Below are positions 1 to 8,437 of a stretch of 64,000 bases of DNA, one piece after another. Below the pieces are notes generated by a model. It made no database searches. It was not told where the DNA came from and saw only the letters and a list, made by a program, of their open reading frames with translations. Each line of letters begins with the position of its first letter. Position 1 is the first letter of the stretch. The translations under genes were made by a program, and so were the position numbers. Origin of the DNA: Paenibacillus sp. Soil787 (lineage in GTDB: Bacteria; Bacillota; Bacilli; Paenibacillales; NBRC-103111); NCBI RefSeq assembly GCF_001429545.1, contig NZ_LMSP01000013.1, forward strand, positions 93,272 through 157,271. The letters are read 5' to 3'.

Positions 1-2
1 CC

Positions 3-200
3 GCGCACGCATTAGGCCTAGGAACGATATGGCGGACGGGTGCACCTACCTATCATCCGAAGATGCGTGAGGTGTTCAGTCTTGTGGGAAAAGAGGAGCT
101 GGTCGGATTCATCTACATCGGCTATCCAGACATGGCTCCTCCTAAGGCGCAACGGATGCCGTTCGCACATAAGACGACATGGGTGAGCGTGAAAGTATAA
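3..200 (+). CDS. Nitroreductase family protein, C-terminal fragment (5' end outside window)
   Basis: The frame is open from the left edge and ends at TAA 198-200, giving 65 residues. The translation contains GLGTIWRTG followed by a hydrophobic strand and GYP, which is the C-terminal FMN-site and core signature of YdjA/NfnB-type nitroreductases. These flavoproteins reduce nitro compounds or quinones with NAD(P)H in the cytoplasm. Only the last third of the protein is visible, so substrate class and start cannot be judged. It converges on psuG, with a hairpin terminator between them. Confidence 0.75.
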   Translation, partial: AHALGLGTIWRTGAPTYHPKMREVFSLVGKEELVGFIYIGYPDMAPPKAQRMPFAHKTTWVSVKV

Positions 201-225
201 ATATTTATCGAACATAAAACGTTAA

Positions 226-264
226 AAAACGAGCCGCCAGAACTTCTGGGGCTCGTTTTTTTTT
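226..264. terminator. Bidirectional intrinsic terminator between nitroreductase and psuG
   Basis: Inverted repeat AACGAGCC / GGCTCGTT with an inner CCAGAA / TTCTGG stem, followed on the plus strand by a run of eight or more T and preceded by an A run that serves the minus strand. It sits exactly between two convergent genes. Confidence 0.85.
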
Positions 265-293
265 GATAAGTCGAGGTCAGATGGACTCGACCT

Positions 294-1205
294 TTAGTTC
301 TTAAGGGCAACCGCAACCTGCGCGGCCGTTTGCGCATTGTGGTAAACGAGCGCGATGTTCGTCTCCAAGCTGCGGCCTTCGGTCAGCTGTTTGATGCGCG
401 CTAGCAGGAAAGGCGTGACCTTCTTGCCGGTCACGTTCTGATCTTTGGCCTCAGCCAGCGCTTGCTGGATGACGCCTTCGATCTCGTGATGGTTCATCGC
501 GGATTCCGCGGGAACCGGATTGGCGATGATGGCGCCGCCGGCTAGGCCCAGCTCCCACTTGGTGCGTAGCATGGCCGCGACCTCGGCTGCCTCATCGAGG
601 CGGAAGTCTACGCCGTAGCCGCTTTCGCGGGCGTAGAAGGACGGGAACTCGCTCGTTTGGAAACCAACCACGGGAACGCCGTGGGTTTCCAAATACTCGA
701 GCGTACGGCCGATATCGAGGATTGACTTCACGCCTGCGCAGACGACAGCGACGTTCGTTTGAGCCAGCTCCGTCAAGTCGGCGGAAACGTCCATTGTCAC
801 TTCACCTTCGCGGTGAACACCGCCGATACCGCCTGTAGCGAACACTTCGATGCCGGCAAGCGCCGCACCGATCATCGTTGCGGCTACGGTTGTCGCACCG
901 ATTTTGCCGGATGACAGGATGTAAGGGAAGTCACGACGGCTGACTTTTTCTACATTGGCCGTTGTCGCAAAAGCCTCAAGCTCCTGCTCGTTCAAGCCGA
1001 TCTTGATTTTGCCATCCATAATGCCAATCGTTGCTGGAACAGCGCCGTTGTCGCGGATGATTTGCTCACACTTTTTAGCCATTTCAATGTTCTGCGGATA
1101 AGGCATCCCGTGGGAAATAATCGTTGTTTCCAAGGCTACGATTGGTTTATTGTTCGCGAGAGCATCTTTCACTTCGTCGGTAAATGTCAGGTAGGATGTG
1201 TTCAT
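294..1205 (-). CDS. psuG: Pseudouridine-5'-phosphate glycosidase PsuG
   Basis: 303 residues, the usual length for the family. It cleaves the C-C glycosidic bond of pseudouridine 5'-phosphate to give uracil and ribose 5-phosphate in the cytoplasm. Recognisable signatures are [16 protein letters not shown] near residue 24, the glycine-rich GGIGGVHR region and a C-terminal ALVYHNAQ. It follows psuK by 8 nt in the same direction, so kinase and glycosidase form a two-gene operon that first phosphorylates and then splits pseudouridine released from RNA turnover. Start ATG at 1203-1205 has an upstream AGGAG-like site. Confidence 0.95.
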   Translation of the reverse strand: MNTSYLTFTDEVKDALANNKPIVALETTIISHGMPYPQNIEMAKKCEQIIRDNGAVPATIGIMDGKIKIGLNEQELEAFATTANVEKVSRRDFPYILSSGKIGATTVAATMIGAALAGIEVFATGGIGGVHREGEVTMDVSADLTELAQTNVAVVCAGVKSILDIGRTLEYLETHGVPVVGFQTSEFPSFYARESGYGVDFRLDEAAEVAAMLRTKWELGLAGGAIIANPVPAESAMNHHEIEGVIQQALAEAKDQNVTGKKVTPFLLARIKQLTEGRSLETNIALVYHNAQTAAQVAVALKN

Positions 1206-1213
1206 AATAAGGT

Positions 1214-2317
1214 TCAGTCTCCTTTAGTTATCGATTGTATAGTTTGTAACAGCCGTTCTTCAGTTAGCTCACTGGCTGCGGATTGATCGGTTTGAAGCGT
1301 AATATGTGACGCAGCGAGACCATAGGTGCAGGCGTCCATATAGGTATGCTGATGCATCACACCATAAGCGATACCAGCAACGAGAGCGTCGCCTGCGCCG
1401 GTTACTTCCACGACTTTGGTAGGAATAGGAGGGAAAAGCTGCTCGCCTTCCTCGCCAACATACATAACACCCGTGCTGCCGAGTGTAATGAATACGTGTT
1501 TCACGCCCCGTGCCTGAATAGCTCTAGCCAGTTTGTCGTAATCTTGATCTATTATTTCTACCGAGGCACCAGCAAGCTGACAGGCTTCTTCAAGGTTAGG
1601 GAAGATCGCGGTAACACCATGAAGCTCCTGCGGGAGCTTTTTCGCTTTTTCGGAAGAGACAGGGTCAATGAATAGCGTGATGCCTTCTTCTTTACAGCGC
1701 TCAATTAATTCTTGGAGCGTATCCGCAGGCAAATTCGTATCAGCAATGATGAGCTGTGAAGCGGCAATATGGGACCATTTGTCCATCAAAAGCTGGGGTA
1801 TGCATTTATCGTAAATTTCCATGTTGGCAAAAGCCAAAAACATCTCGCCCGTGGCATCGAGCAGCGCCGTGTAAGTTCCTGTGTTCTCTCCCTGCAAGAC
1901 AATCGTTTGGCTGACATCGACACCGCGCTTTCGTGTTTCCTCAAGCACCCACTGACCAGCCTTATCGTCACCGACAACGGTTAGGAGTGCTGTCTTGCAG
2001 GATAAACCAGCGAGTGTGTCCGCGATATTGCGCGCAACACCTCCGCAAGACTCGGTGACCGTTACCGGATTCGAGGAGCCCAGTCGAATGGTCATCTTGC
2101 TGGCAGCTTTACTGTCTAGGTTCGCGCCGCCGATACACATGACGGTTTGCTCATCAGAGGTGACATAGGCGCGGCCTCGGATCGTACCTTTCTTGGTCAA
2201 CGCAGCAATATAGCCGGCAACAGCAGATCGGGAAATGCCGATGGCACTGGCTATTTCAATTTGAGAAATAAATGGATTTTGACGTATAAGTGCTAAAATT
2301 TGCTGTTCACGATCCAT
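1214..2317 (-). CDS. psuK: Pseudouridine kinase PsuK with N-terminal winged-helix domain
   Basis: 367 residues. Residues about 1-50 form a winged helix-turn-helix ([20 protein letters not shown] then IGISRSAV), and residues about 58-360 are a PfkB/ribokinase fold with the C-terminal signature [15 protein letters not shown] holding the catalytic aspartate. The kinase makes pseudouridine 5'-phosphate, the substrate of the downstream psuG product. The DNA-binding extension is common in this clade and suggests the kinase may also regulate its own operon; that is inference. The ATG at 2315-2317 is preceded by AAAGGAGCT at good spacing. Confidence 0.92.
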   Translation of the reverse strand: MDREQQILALIRQNPFISQIEIASAIGISRSAVAGYIAALTKKGTIRGRAYVTSDEQTVMCIGGANLDSKAASKMTIRLGSSNPVTVTESCGGVARNIADTLAGLSCKTALLTVVGDDKAGQWVLEETRKRGVDVSQTIVLQGENTGTYTALLDATGEMFLAFANMEIYDKCIPQLLMDKWSHIAASQLIIADTNLPADTLQELIERCKEEGITLFIDPVSSEKAKKLPQELHGVTAIFPNLEEACQLAGASVEIIDQDYDKLARAIQARGVKHVFITLGSTGVMYVGEEGEQLFPPIPTKVVEVTGAGDALVAGIAYGVMHQHTYMDACTYGLAASHITLQTDQSAASELTEERLLQTIQSITKGD

Positions 2318-2396
2318 GAAAAGCTCCTTTCAAACGAATAACTGCTTTTAGTTTAATGTACGTCCAAACAAATGTCTGCAAACAATTTAATGAAAC

Positions 2397-2434
2397 AAAA
2401 AAAAGCCTTCCCCTTAAACCGGGAACAAGGCTTC
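2397..2434 (-). terminator. Intrinsic terminator downstream of the small exported-protein gene
   Basis: Read on the minus strand, AAGCCTTGTTCCC pairs with GGGGAAGGCTT and is followed by eight T. It lies just past the stop at 2459 and upstream of psuK, separating the two transcription units. Confidence 0.85.
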
Positions 2435-2458
2435 TTTAACGAACCTTCACATTACACA

Positions 2459-2848
2459 CTAAGAAGTCCGGGAACGATTGCCGAGTCCGAGCAGCCCGAG
2501 TAAACCAAGCAAACCTGCGTAATTCCACCAGGGCGAGGCTTTGTCTTTGGCCCCGCTAACTGCCTGGGTATGGACCTTTAGAGCCTTCATCGACGTTGGC
2601 GGAGTAAGCCCATATGCAGCCGAATGACTATTCATACTGCCCATTGTACGCAAATTTCCATCCGCGCTAGGCATGCCGAAAGGATTCGTGTCAAAGAAAG
2701 TCGGTGAGCCTTGTTTGGCGGCTTCCCAACTATCGACTTGCGAAATCATTTGCTGATCAGGGGAATGCATACGATAGTGATGTGCCCCAAGGAGAGCCGA
2801 GATTGACAAAAAAGAAATCATACCCAGCTTAATAAATCTGGAAACCAT
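2459..2848 (-). CDS. Small exported protein with C-terminal WxxxGLLGLLGLLGL tail
   Basis: 129 residues from the ATG at 2846-2848, chosen because GGAGGT lies 7 nt upstream (2856-2861); a longer TTG start would place that site inside the gene. An N-terminal hydrophobic segment (about residues 5-22) looks like a signal peptide or anchor. The middle is hydrophilic. The C-terminus WWNYAGLLGLLGLLGLG plus NRSR resembles the WGxxGxxG-type tails found on small Paenibacillus exported proteins, with a short glycine/leucine helix and a basic end. Function is unknown. It stands alone with its own terminator. Confidence 0.6.
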   Translation of the reverse strand: MVSRFIKLGMISFLSISALLGAHHYRMHSPDQQMISQVDSWEAAKQGSPTFFDTNPFGMPSADGNLRTMGSMNSHSAAYGLTPPTSMKALKVHTQAVSGAKDKASPWWNYAGLLGLLGLLGLGNRSRTS

Positions 2849-2955
2849 GATCCATACCTCCAAGACTTGTTGAATTGGTTCTGTAAGTGCAGGTATGGAT
2901 ATATTCCCCTAAGAGCAAGAACATATGCATTTTTTTGTGAAAATGAGAAAGGGGT

Positions 2956-3015
2956 ACAGAAAACAAAAAAATGAGGTGGCAAGGTTATTCTTGCCTTCTC
3001 ATTTTTGTTTTCTGT
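2956..3015. repeat. 60-bp near-perfect inverted repeat
   Basis: ACAGAAAAC at 2956-2964 pairs with GTTTTCTGT at 3007-3015; inside it A-rich AAAAATGAG pairs with CTCATTTTT and GGCAAGG with CTTGCC around a TTATT loop. The sequence has no T tract after the stem, so it is not an obvious terminator. It lies in the 500-bp gap between sleL and the small exported gene. Confidence 0.8.
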
Positions 3016-3053
3016 CGATTGTAAGGGATAGTCTCGCCAGAACTCTAGTTAGG

Positions 3054-3229
3054 GGAACGTCGATTCGTTATTTTGTGAAATCTGTGATAGAAATCGAAAT
3101 AAAGGAACGTAAGAGCGCTATTTGATCAAAATGAACAATCCGGAGGCACAAAAACGATAAATAACGCATCGTTGTTCCTCTTCCTCATGATTTCAGGTGC
3201 TTTTCGTCCAAATAGCGGATCGACGTTCC
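3054..3229. repeat. Four-box intergenic element, GGAACG class, copy 1
   Basis: Two forward 20-nt boxes start at 3054 (GGAACGTCGATTCGTTATTT) and 3104, and two inverted boxes occupy 3159-3178 and 3210-3229. Outer boxes match in 18 of 20 positions after reverse complementing. Total length 176 bp. The whole element including spacers is similar, in reverse orientation, to the copies at 21880 and 41243. Confidence 0.9.
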
Positions 3230-3346
3230 CTCGGGCAAACTCTGGTTACCATAACTTAGTAAGTAAAGGGGAGAGGGGTATAACGTCCCAAAATGGTTTT
3301 TTTGGGACAGCCCCCTTCTGTATTTGCGACTCGCTTCCAGCGGATG

Positions 3347-4636
3347 TTAAGTTCGCTTCACGATTTTAAAATTTTCCTCAAGAAGAAGCCAGTTTTGCGG
3401 GAATTTAAGACCAAGCTTCCAGTAACTAATACCTCGTAAGCCAAGCTCTTTTAATAAGCGGAATTTTGCTTGAATAGAGCGTGCGTCCTCGAACCAGACG
3501 GTGTGCTCCTTGCCAGCATCATCCCAGTAGTTGAAGTGCGGGGCTTGCGCCGTGTAATCATACAGGATCTGCGCATTATGCTTACGGGCCAGATCAATAG
3601 CCGCTTGCGGAGAGACGGCCTTAGCAAAGGCGCCGCCGTGGACATAGGGCAGCGTCCAATCGTAGCCGTACAGATTTTGGCCCATCATGACTTTGGAAGC
3701 GGGCATCTCGCTTATGGCGTACTCCAGTACTTTGCGTACGGGACCGATGGGAGAAACGGCCATGGGGGGGCCGCCGCTGTAGCCCCATTCGTACGTCATG
3801 ATGACGACGAAATCGGCGATTTGGCCATGCGCTTTATAATCATGCGCAGAGTACCATGCGCCAGCTTGAGCGGCGCTTGTTTTCGGCGCGAGCGCCGTAG
3901 ACATCAAATAACCTTCTTGATGAATTTGTGCCGCGGCTTTACGAAGAAAGCGATTGTAGGCATCGCGGTCATCGGGGAACAAGTGCTCAATGTCGAAATG
4001 AATATCGCGGAATCCATATTGTTTGGCGGTGCTTTTAATGTTCTGAAGCAGATGATTCTGAACGGTTTCGTCCGTGAGGATGATATGTCCGAGCTCAGCG
4101 CTGAATTGATCATGTTCGAGATTGGTCACAACCATCATCAAGGTGACACCATTCTGTGAGGCTATCCCGTGAAGATCGTCCAGCTGCGGGGCTTGGAGGG
4201 TGCCGTCCCTTTTAATACGGAAGCTGAATGGAGCTAAGTACGTAAGATGAGGAGCTGCTTCCTTGGCGGATTGAATGAGGACGGGCGAGACGTCAGTCCC
4301 GCGAGGCTCTAAATAGGCATTCACTTCTGCCTGTTTACGCGGGGTTGGCGGAATATAGAGGCGAAAGCCAACAGGTAAAGATTGATACATGGTTAGTCCA
4401 TTGACGGAGGCAAGGGTATGCAGGTCAATTCCCAACTTTTGGGCAATCAGATAAAGCCCTTCACCGGGCTGTACCCAGTAGTACGAGCCAACAATCGGAA
4501 TGACCAATGCCTGTCCGATGACCAGGGATTGGCTGGGGGTCATCTCATTGACTGTTGCGATCGTATCCACCGACACTCCATACATTTGCGAAAGGCGGTA
4601 TAACGTCTGTCCCTTCTGGATAACGTGGATTTGCAT
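3347..4636 (-). CDS. sleL: LysM-GH18 spore peptidoglycan hydrolase (SleL/YaaH-like)
   Basis: 429 residues. Two LysM domains (about 3-47 and 50-95) bind peptidoglycan and are followed by a glycoside hydrolase 18 domain (about 105-429). The catalytic DxxxDxE strand is visible as D211-I-H-F-D215-I-E217. Family members such as SleL and YaaH are N-acetylglucosaminidases acting on cortex fragments during germination. No signal peptide is present, as is usual for these spore-layer enzymes. GGGAGGA precedes the ATG at 4634-4636. Another LysM-GH18 role in vegetative wall turnover cannot be excluded. Confidence 0.88.
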   Translation of the reverse strand: MQIHVIQKGQTLYRLSQMYGVSVDTIATVNEMTPSQSLVIGQALVIPIVGSYYWVQPGEGLYLIAQKLGIDLHTLASVNGLTMYQSLPVGFRLYIPPTPRKQAEVNAYLEPRGTDVSPVLIQSAKEAAPHLTYLAPFSFRIKRDGTLQAPQLDDLHGIASQNGVTLMMVVTNLEHDQFSAELGHIILTDETVQNHLLQNIKSTAKQYGFRDIHFDIEHLFPDDRDAYNRFLRKAAAQIHQEGYLMSTALAPKTSAAQAGAWYSAHDYKAHGQIADFVVIMTYEWGYSGGPPMAVSPIGPVRKVLEYAISEMPASKVMMGQNLYGYDWTLPYVHGGAFAKAVSPQAAIDLARKHNAQILYDYTAQAPHFNYWDDAGKEHTVWFEDARSIQAKFRLLKELGLRGISYWKLGLKFPQNWLLLEENFKIVKRT

Positions 4637-4733
4637 AGGGGTTCCTCCCTTTCTTCGTAAGCAAAGGCGTGAATTCCGAGCCTACTTGTTTCTTTACCTT
4701 ATTCGAAGGGAAGGGGATGGGTGTATGTCTACT

Positions 4734-4795
4734 GGAAAATGACTGCAGGAAAATGACTGTAGGGAAATGACCGCAGGAAAATGAATACAGGGAAA
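4734..4795. repeat. Four tandem copies of a 14-bp unit
   Basis: Units GGAAAATGACTGCA, GGAAAATGACTGTA, GGGAAATGACCGCA and GGAAAATGAATACA follow each other without gaps. They lie between the sleL start and a hairpin. No coding frame uses them. Confidence 0.8.
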
Positions 4796-4803
4796 AAGCA
4801 AAG

Positions 4804-4852
4804 AACTCGATTGACATCCATGCCGCGATGCGGCAGGTAGAATCGAGTTTTT
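4804..4852. terminator. Hairpin, probable terminator
   Basis: AACTCGATT at 4804-4812 pairs with AATCGAGTT ending at 4849, with an inner TGCCGC / GCGGCA stem. Plus-strand T5 follows; on the minus strand a T-rich stretch follows. No plus-strand gene precedes it, so it most likely ended the minus-strand dehydrogenase gene that is now a remnant. Confidence 0.65.
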
Positions 4853-4873
4853 GCGATTATAGACTTTGCTGCC

Positions 4874-5040
4874 TCACCTCAGGAGCTGAACGGTCAGCGC
4901 AGGATGCGAGATAGGGAAGTGGTGAACAGCCGCTATCTCCATCGTGCGCGCGGAGCGAAAGCGCTCCGGCAGTTGGTACATCCGATCCTGGGCTCCCCTA
5001 TGAACCCTGTACCGCCTGTGATGAAAATATGTGTCATCAT
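4874..5040 (-). pseudogene. Remnant of an SDR/NAD-dependent epimerase-type gene
   Basis: After a good ribosome site (GGAGGGC, 5049-5055), ATGATG at 5035-5040 begins MMTHIFITGGTGFIG, the N-terminal Rossmann nucleotide-binding motif of extended short-chain dehydrogenases. The frame then runs into unrelated residues and stops within about 35 codons. A second frame just downstream encodes YQLPERFRSARTMEIAA and ends at 4874-4876, which could be the original C-terminus. This fits a gene that lost its middle by internal deletion. The N-terminal identification is firm; the C-terminal piece is inference. The adjacent TetR gene probably regulated it. Confidence 0.6.
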
Positions 5041-5062
5041 AATTGCCTGCCCTCCATTTTAT

Positions 5063-5080
5063 TAGTACTAAATAGTACTG
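5063..5080. promoter_or_regulatory. Probable TetR operator in front of the dehydrogenase remnant
   Basis: TAGTAC-N6-GTACTG, with GTAC centres 10 bp apart. The same layout (TAGCAC-N6-GTACTA) is found over the tetR promoter at 5682-5699, which supports both as binding sites of the neighbouring TetR protein. Confidence 0.6.
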
Positions 5081-5096
5081 ATCGTGATTAAAAAAA

Positions 5097-5678
5097 TTAC
5101 TTTAGCAACAAGGCTAAAGTAGAAAGAGTTTGACTGAGCATGGCTGGATCTTGGCTTGCATGCTGCAGGAACAGCCCGCCTTCAATCGTCGAAACGATCA
5201 ATTGAGCCGTGGCTTTTGTCGGCAGGGTGGCTGAAAACTCCTTGTTATGAACACCCTCGATGAGCAGGGCTTCCACCGTAAGCATTTGCTCCCTGAAAAA
5301 AGCCCTCACTTTTTCCCGAAGTACATCTGCATCCTGCGGCATCTGTGTGTACAGGGTGAGAAACGGGCATCCGCCTAAAGAAGTCCATTCAAGCCCTGTC
5401 AGCACTTGCAGCAGAGCAGTGAAGCGCTCCTGCACACTTAATTCTGAACGTGACACAGTCTTCTGAATCATATCGTTATAGGTGTGTATTAGTTGTTCAA
5501 GAATTGCGCCCAACAGGTCTTCTTTGCTTTTGAAATAATAATAAATGTTCGTTTTGGATACTTTGCTCACGGCAACGATTTCGTCCATGCTGGTTGCTAA
5601 GTAGCCTTTTGTCAGGAACAAGTCTGTTGCCACTTGAATCACAAGATCACGGTTGGTTAATTTCTTTTGCTTTTTCAT
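5097..5678 (-). CDS. TetR family transcriptional regulator (YxaF/LmrA-like)
   Basis: 193 residues from ATG 5676-5678. Residues about 8-55 hold the TetR helix-turn-helix (TNRDLVIQVATDLFLTKGY, then SMDEIVAVSKVSKTNIYYYF). The C-terminal ligand domain includes GGCPFLTLYTQ, as in the YxaF/LmrA branch, where GC-P precedes a ligand pocket. A GTG nine bases upstream is possible, but a consensus promoter places transcription at or near the ATG, giving a leaderless message without a ribosome site. It faces no intact target: the gene immediately downstream on the same strand is a broken dehydrogenase with a matching operator. Confidence 0.85.
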   Translation of the reverse strand: MKKQKKLTNRDLVIQVATDLFLTKGYLATSMDEIVAVSKVSKTNIYYYFKSKEDLLGAILEQLIHTYNDMIQKTVSRSELSVQERFTALLQVLTGLEWTSLGGCPFLTLYTQMPQDADVLREKVRAFFREQMLTVEALLIEGVHNKEFSATLPTKATAQLIVSTIEGGLFLQHASQDPAMLSQTLSTLALLLK

Positions 5679-5681
5679 AAA

Positions 5682-5714
5682 TAGCACTATACGGTACTAT
5701 AAATCAATTGTCAA
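5682..5714 (-). promoter_or_regulatory. Autoregulated, apparently leaderless tetR promoter
   Basis: On the minus strand: TTGACA (5709-5714), 17-nt spacer, TATAGT (5686-5691), then only seven bases before the ATG. The palindrome TAGCAC-N6-GTACTA at 5682-5699 (plus-strand reading) covers the -10. Transcription is expected to begin at the start codon. Confidence 0.75.
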
Positions 5715-5787
5715 ATCCGAAATGTATATCTTACATTCGAAAGAAGATAATAGCATTATTGGAAATTGACTCGTAAGGATGCTGCAC

Positions 5788-6561
5788 ATGAGAACCAAGC
5801 CACGCCGTCAAATTGCGTTCGTCACTGTATTAGGCATAACCCAATTGCATTTGCGCAATCCCTTCATTATTGTATGGTGGGCCGCTGCCTTTCCGGGCTT
5901 TGGTCATTTATTGCTATCCAAATATATTCGCGGCTTTATCCTTATTGGATGGGAAATGCTCATTAATTCCCAGATGCATTTGAACGAAGCGATCGTATAC
6001 ACCTTCACAGGTCAATTCGAGCGGGCCAATGAGGTGCTGAATATTAGGTGGATGTCATTGTATGTGCCTGTTTATTTATTTGCAATCTACGACAGCTATC
6101 GAACCACCGTGGATATGAATCATCAATTTATTTTAGCTAAAAGGGAGAATGCCCCGATTGATTGTTTTAAAATGTCCGGTATGGAAATTAACTATCTAGA
6201 TAAGCGCTCGCCATGGCTGGCGATGGTCTGGTCCTTGTTAATGCCGGGAATGGGACAGCTTTATTCCCATCGGATTATCAATGCTTTTTTTATACTTGTG
6301 ACCTGGATTTCACTTTCCTATATGTCTCATTTACTCGAAGGAATTCACTATTTACTCATGTGGGACTTAGCACAGTCGGCTCGTGTAGTGAAAATGCATT
6401 GGCTTATATTTTTACCCTCTTTTTATGGTTTTTCCGTCTACGATGCTTATGTAAATACAGTAGAATATAACAAACTGTTTGATCACGAGCAGGTTTGCAT
6501 GCTCCAAGAGAACTATCAACATCGCCAATTTCCATTTCCTAAATCTCCGCTTCGAAAATGA
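5788..6561 (+). CDS. Multi-pass membrane protein with duplicated PG(F/M)G motif
   Basis: 257 residues from ATG 5788; the ATG at 5779 abuts the AAGGA site and is too close. Two similar halves are seen: PGFGHLLLSKYIRGF followed by a membrane segment near residues 37-58, and PGMGQLYSHRIINAF followed by membrane segments near residues 150-180. This PGxGxxY pattern recalls TM2-like domains. Each half ends with an FxxYDxY motif (AIYDSYRTTV; SVYDAYVNTVEYN), which also argues for an ancient duplication. Function is unknown. The next gene starts 10 nt after its stop, so they are likely co-transcribed. Confidence 0.7.
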   Translation: MRTKPRRQIAFVTVLGITQLHLRNPFIIVWWAAAFPGFGHLLLSKYIRGFILIGWEMLINSQMHLNEAIVYTFTGQFERANEVLNIRWMSLYVPVYLFAIYDSYRTTVDMNHQFILAKRENAPIDCFKMSGMEINYLDKRSPWLAMVWSLLMPGMGQLYSHRIINAFFILVTWISLSYMSHLLEGIHYLLMWDLAQSARVVKMHWLIFLPSFYGFSVYDAYVNTVEYNKLFDHEQVCMLQENYQHRQFPFPKSPLRK

Positions 6562-6571
6562 GGGTTACACC

Positions 6572-7033
6572 ATGCATGTAATAGCATCATTTGAACACTC
6601 GATCTATTTGGAGCTGGCGATTACTGCTCTTGAAGAGGCGGGTATTCCCAAGGAACATATCTATGCTGTTTCTTTGCAGGCGAGATCCAACAAACCGAAG
6701 ATGTTCGACACGATCCATCACTCTGATGGCGTTAGTCTATTTGATGCTGGGATAGCCCTGGCAACAGCGCTCACGGTAGTTGGCTCTACCTATGGCTTTA
6801 TTTTAAAAGGAGGGGCCATTCTTTGGGGCGTTATCGGCGCAGCTGTGGGCTTCACCATCGGGGTCTTCATTGATATTGCCTATAAAAAAAAGAAGAAAGC
6901 GAAAACGAATCTCCCATCCCGAAACAAAATGACAGAAGTTGTTGTGCTCGTCGCTTGCGATAAAGAGGAAACCAAGCAAATTCAGGATGTTTTCTGGGAG
7001 CATCATGCCTTTGGAGTAGCTATTTGTGAATGA
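6572..7033 (+). CDS. Small membrane protein of unknown function
   Basis: 153 residues. The start is the ATG at 6572, preceded by GAGGGT; longer versions overlap the upstream gene. The N-terminal half (FEHSIYLELAITALEEAGIP) resembles alternating-access or ferredoxin-like folds used in small regulatory domains, and residues about 60-105 hold one or two glycine-rich membrane segments followed by a very basic stretch (KKKKKAK). It forms a two-gene unit with the preceding membrane protein. No specific family was recognised. Confidence 0.65.
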   Translation: MHVIASFEHSIYLELAITALEEAGIPKEHIYAVSLQARSNKPKMFDTIHHSDGVSLFDAGIALATALTVVGSTYGFILKGGAILWGVIGAAVGFTIGVFIDIAYKKKKKAKTNLPSRNKMTEVVVLVACDKEETKQIQDVFWEHHAFGVAICE

Positions 7034-7065
7034 ATTTCTGCTGTGCAGAAACCAGGATAGGATAG

Positions 7066-7101
7066 ACCCGTGCCGAGTTAATGCTTGAGCGGGTTATTTT
7101 T
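7066..7101 (+). terminator. Probable terminator of the two-gene membrane unit
   Basis: ACCCG...GAG pairs imperfectly with CTTGAGCGGGT and is followed by TATTTTT. It lies about 30 bp after the stop at 7033. Confidence 0.55.
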
Positions 7102-7294
7102 GATGTTTTGGGGTTAAGGGGGAGGCGGAAACTTCCCCCTGTTTAGCATGCAATTTGCTGAGTTGAGTGAGATTGTGGCGCAATGCGTAATCATTCAGTA
7201 AGTAGCTATGCGTTCTTGGTGCTTGTTGTTTGTTTTCTTGGCTTGTTTTGTTTGTCTTGTCTGTCTGGGTGAAAGGGGGAATTAAGCAGCCAAG

Positions 7295-7474
7295 TAGTAC
7301 AACGTACAACAATTTCCTTGATTTCTTCTGTATGAGCTAAAGATGTTGTATGTCGTACAACAATTCAGTCTTTTTATAGGCTATAGAGCCATTTTCGGCT
7401 GGGATTGTTGCATTTTTTGCAACATTTACATGGATAACGTGGATTAGCTTGCAAAATGTTGCACAACGTACAAC
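7295..7474. repeat. Four-box intergenic element, GTACAAC class
   Basis: Forward boxes contain GTACAACAATT at 7304 and 7355 (51 nt apart). Inverted boxes are ATTGTTGCA at 7404 and ATGTTGCAC at 7455 (50-51 nt apart). Each box also carries an internal GTTGnAC/GTACAAC dyad. The element fills much of the 660-bp gap 7034-7694, which shows no convincing gene. Confidence 0.75.
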
Positions 7475-7694
7475 TTTACACGTACCAAGCAAACGAATGA
7501 TTAAGCATATACGTCTTGAGCGGTGTAATGCGTTTAGCTCCGCATAATAACCATGTAAGCCGCGCATTAGTATGCCGAAGCAATTGGGTACTATTGGTAA
7601 ATAGTACTATCTGGGATGGAAAATTTCTCCTATACTAAGTAACAAGAGCAAGACATTAAAGCGTTGCGGCAGCAACCACAGGGGGCTTACGGAG

Positions 7695-8156
7695 ATGATG
7701 GATCAACGGAGACGGAATACGGCGGCATTTACTTTTATGGCATGGACATCCTTCATTGGGGCATTCCTGGCGATGTTCATCGGGATTTATACGTTGGAAG
7801 AATCACTGAGTGTTAAAGGTTATTTCGCAGTGTGCGCGTTATTCCTCACGATGTCGGCTTTTGTCTTACAGAAGGTCATTCGTGACCATTTGGAGGATGG
7901 CTACGGTTCACGCAAACGCAATACATCGGCTTTCACTTTCTTGGCATGGAGCTCGTTCGCTCTAGCGCTTCTGGGTATGTTTATTGGGATTATTAACTTG
8001 GAGCAGCTGCTTTCTGTCAAAGGTTATTACGCTGTTACGGCTTTGTTCCTGACGATGTCTTCCTTTGTTCTTCAGAAAACGGTACGTGACAACAACGATG
8101 ATGAGCTCCTGCAGCCGGTTGAAAATAAATTAGAAAATAAATTCGAAGAGCTGTAG
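7695..8156 (+). CDS. YiaA/YiaB family membrane protein, two-domain
   Basis: 153 residues made of two copies of the YiaA/YiaB domain: RRRNTAAFTFMAWTSFIGAF (about 5-24) and RKRNTSAFTFLAWSSFALAL (about 74-93), each followed by FIGI...SVKGY...LFLTMSxFVLQK. Four membrane segments are predicted. The family is widespread but its role is not established. AGGGGG lies 10 nt upstream of the first ATG; an ATG immediately after it is the alternative start. A strong terminator follows. Confidence 0.85.
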   Translation: MMDQRRRNTAAFTFMAWTSFIGAFLAMFIGIYTLEESLSVKGYFAVCALFLTMSAFVLQKVIRDHLEDGYGSRKRNTSAFTFLAWSSFALALLGMFIGIINLEQLLSVKGYYAVTALFLTMSSFVLQKTVRDNNDDELLQPVENKLENKFEEL

Positions 8157-8173
8157 TCACAGCACTTTGCCAA

Positions 8174-8210
8174 GAAGCTTAGTTCATGATCGATGAACTA
8201 AGCTTTTTTT
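8174..8210 (+). terminator. Strong intrinsic terminator after the YiaA-like gene
   Basis: AAGCTTAGTTCAT / ATGAACTAAGCTT, a 13-bp stem around a 5-nt loop, followed by seven T. Confidence 0.95.
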
Positions 8211-8212
8211 CA

Positions 8213-8353
8213 GTAGATAGACGCGTTGCGGCACCACTGATGAATGAAAATTTTTAATTTTCAGGGCAGAAAGTATAAGTTTTATTACACTTCGCGTCAT
8301 CAGTCTTGATAAACGCGCTCGTCCCAGAAGGACGACGAAGGCGTTTATCCTTG
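8213..8353 (+). repeat. Structured hairpin repeat, copy 1 (long form)
   Basis: Starts GTAGATAG, contains ACTGATGA / TCATCAGT arms and AGTATAA / TTATTACACTT, and ends in the core hairpin GATAAACGC...GCGTTTATC (8308-8349) enclosing CGTCC / GGACG. Five related copies lie at 53698, 55345, 60343, 61629 and 63352, all on the same strand. Confidence 0.9.
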
Positions 8354-8437
8354 TCTGCAACGGCCCCATTAACATACAGCTGTTGAGTAAGGAAATGGGT
8401 GCGAAATCTAACTCCAGATTTATCTTTCCCGGCTAAA

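Noticed and set aside
3470..4159. 229-aa plus-strand frame
   Set aside because: Antisense shadow of the LysM-GH18 gene; no family motifs.
7588..7607. GTACTATTGGTAAATAGTAC palindrome upstream of the YiaA-like gene as a third TetR site
   Set aside because: The GTAC half-sites are 16 bp apart, against 10 bp at the two sites near tetR, so the same dimer is unlikely to bind in the same way.
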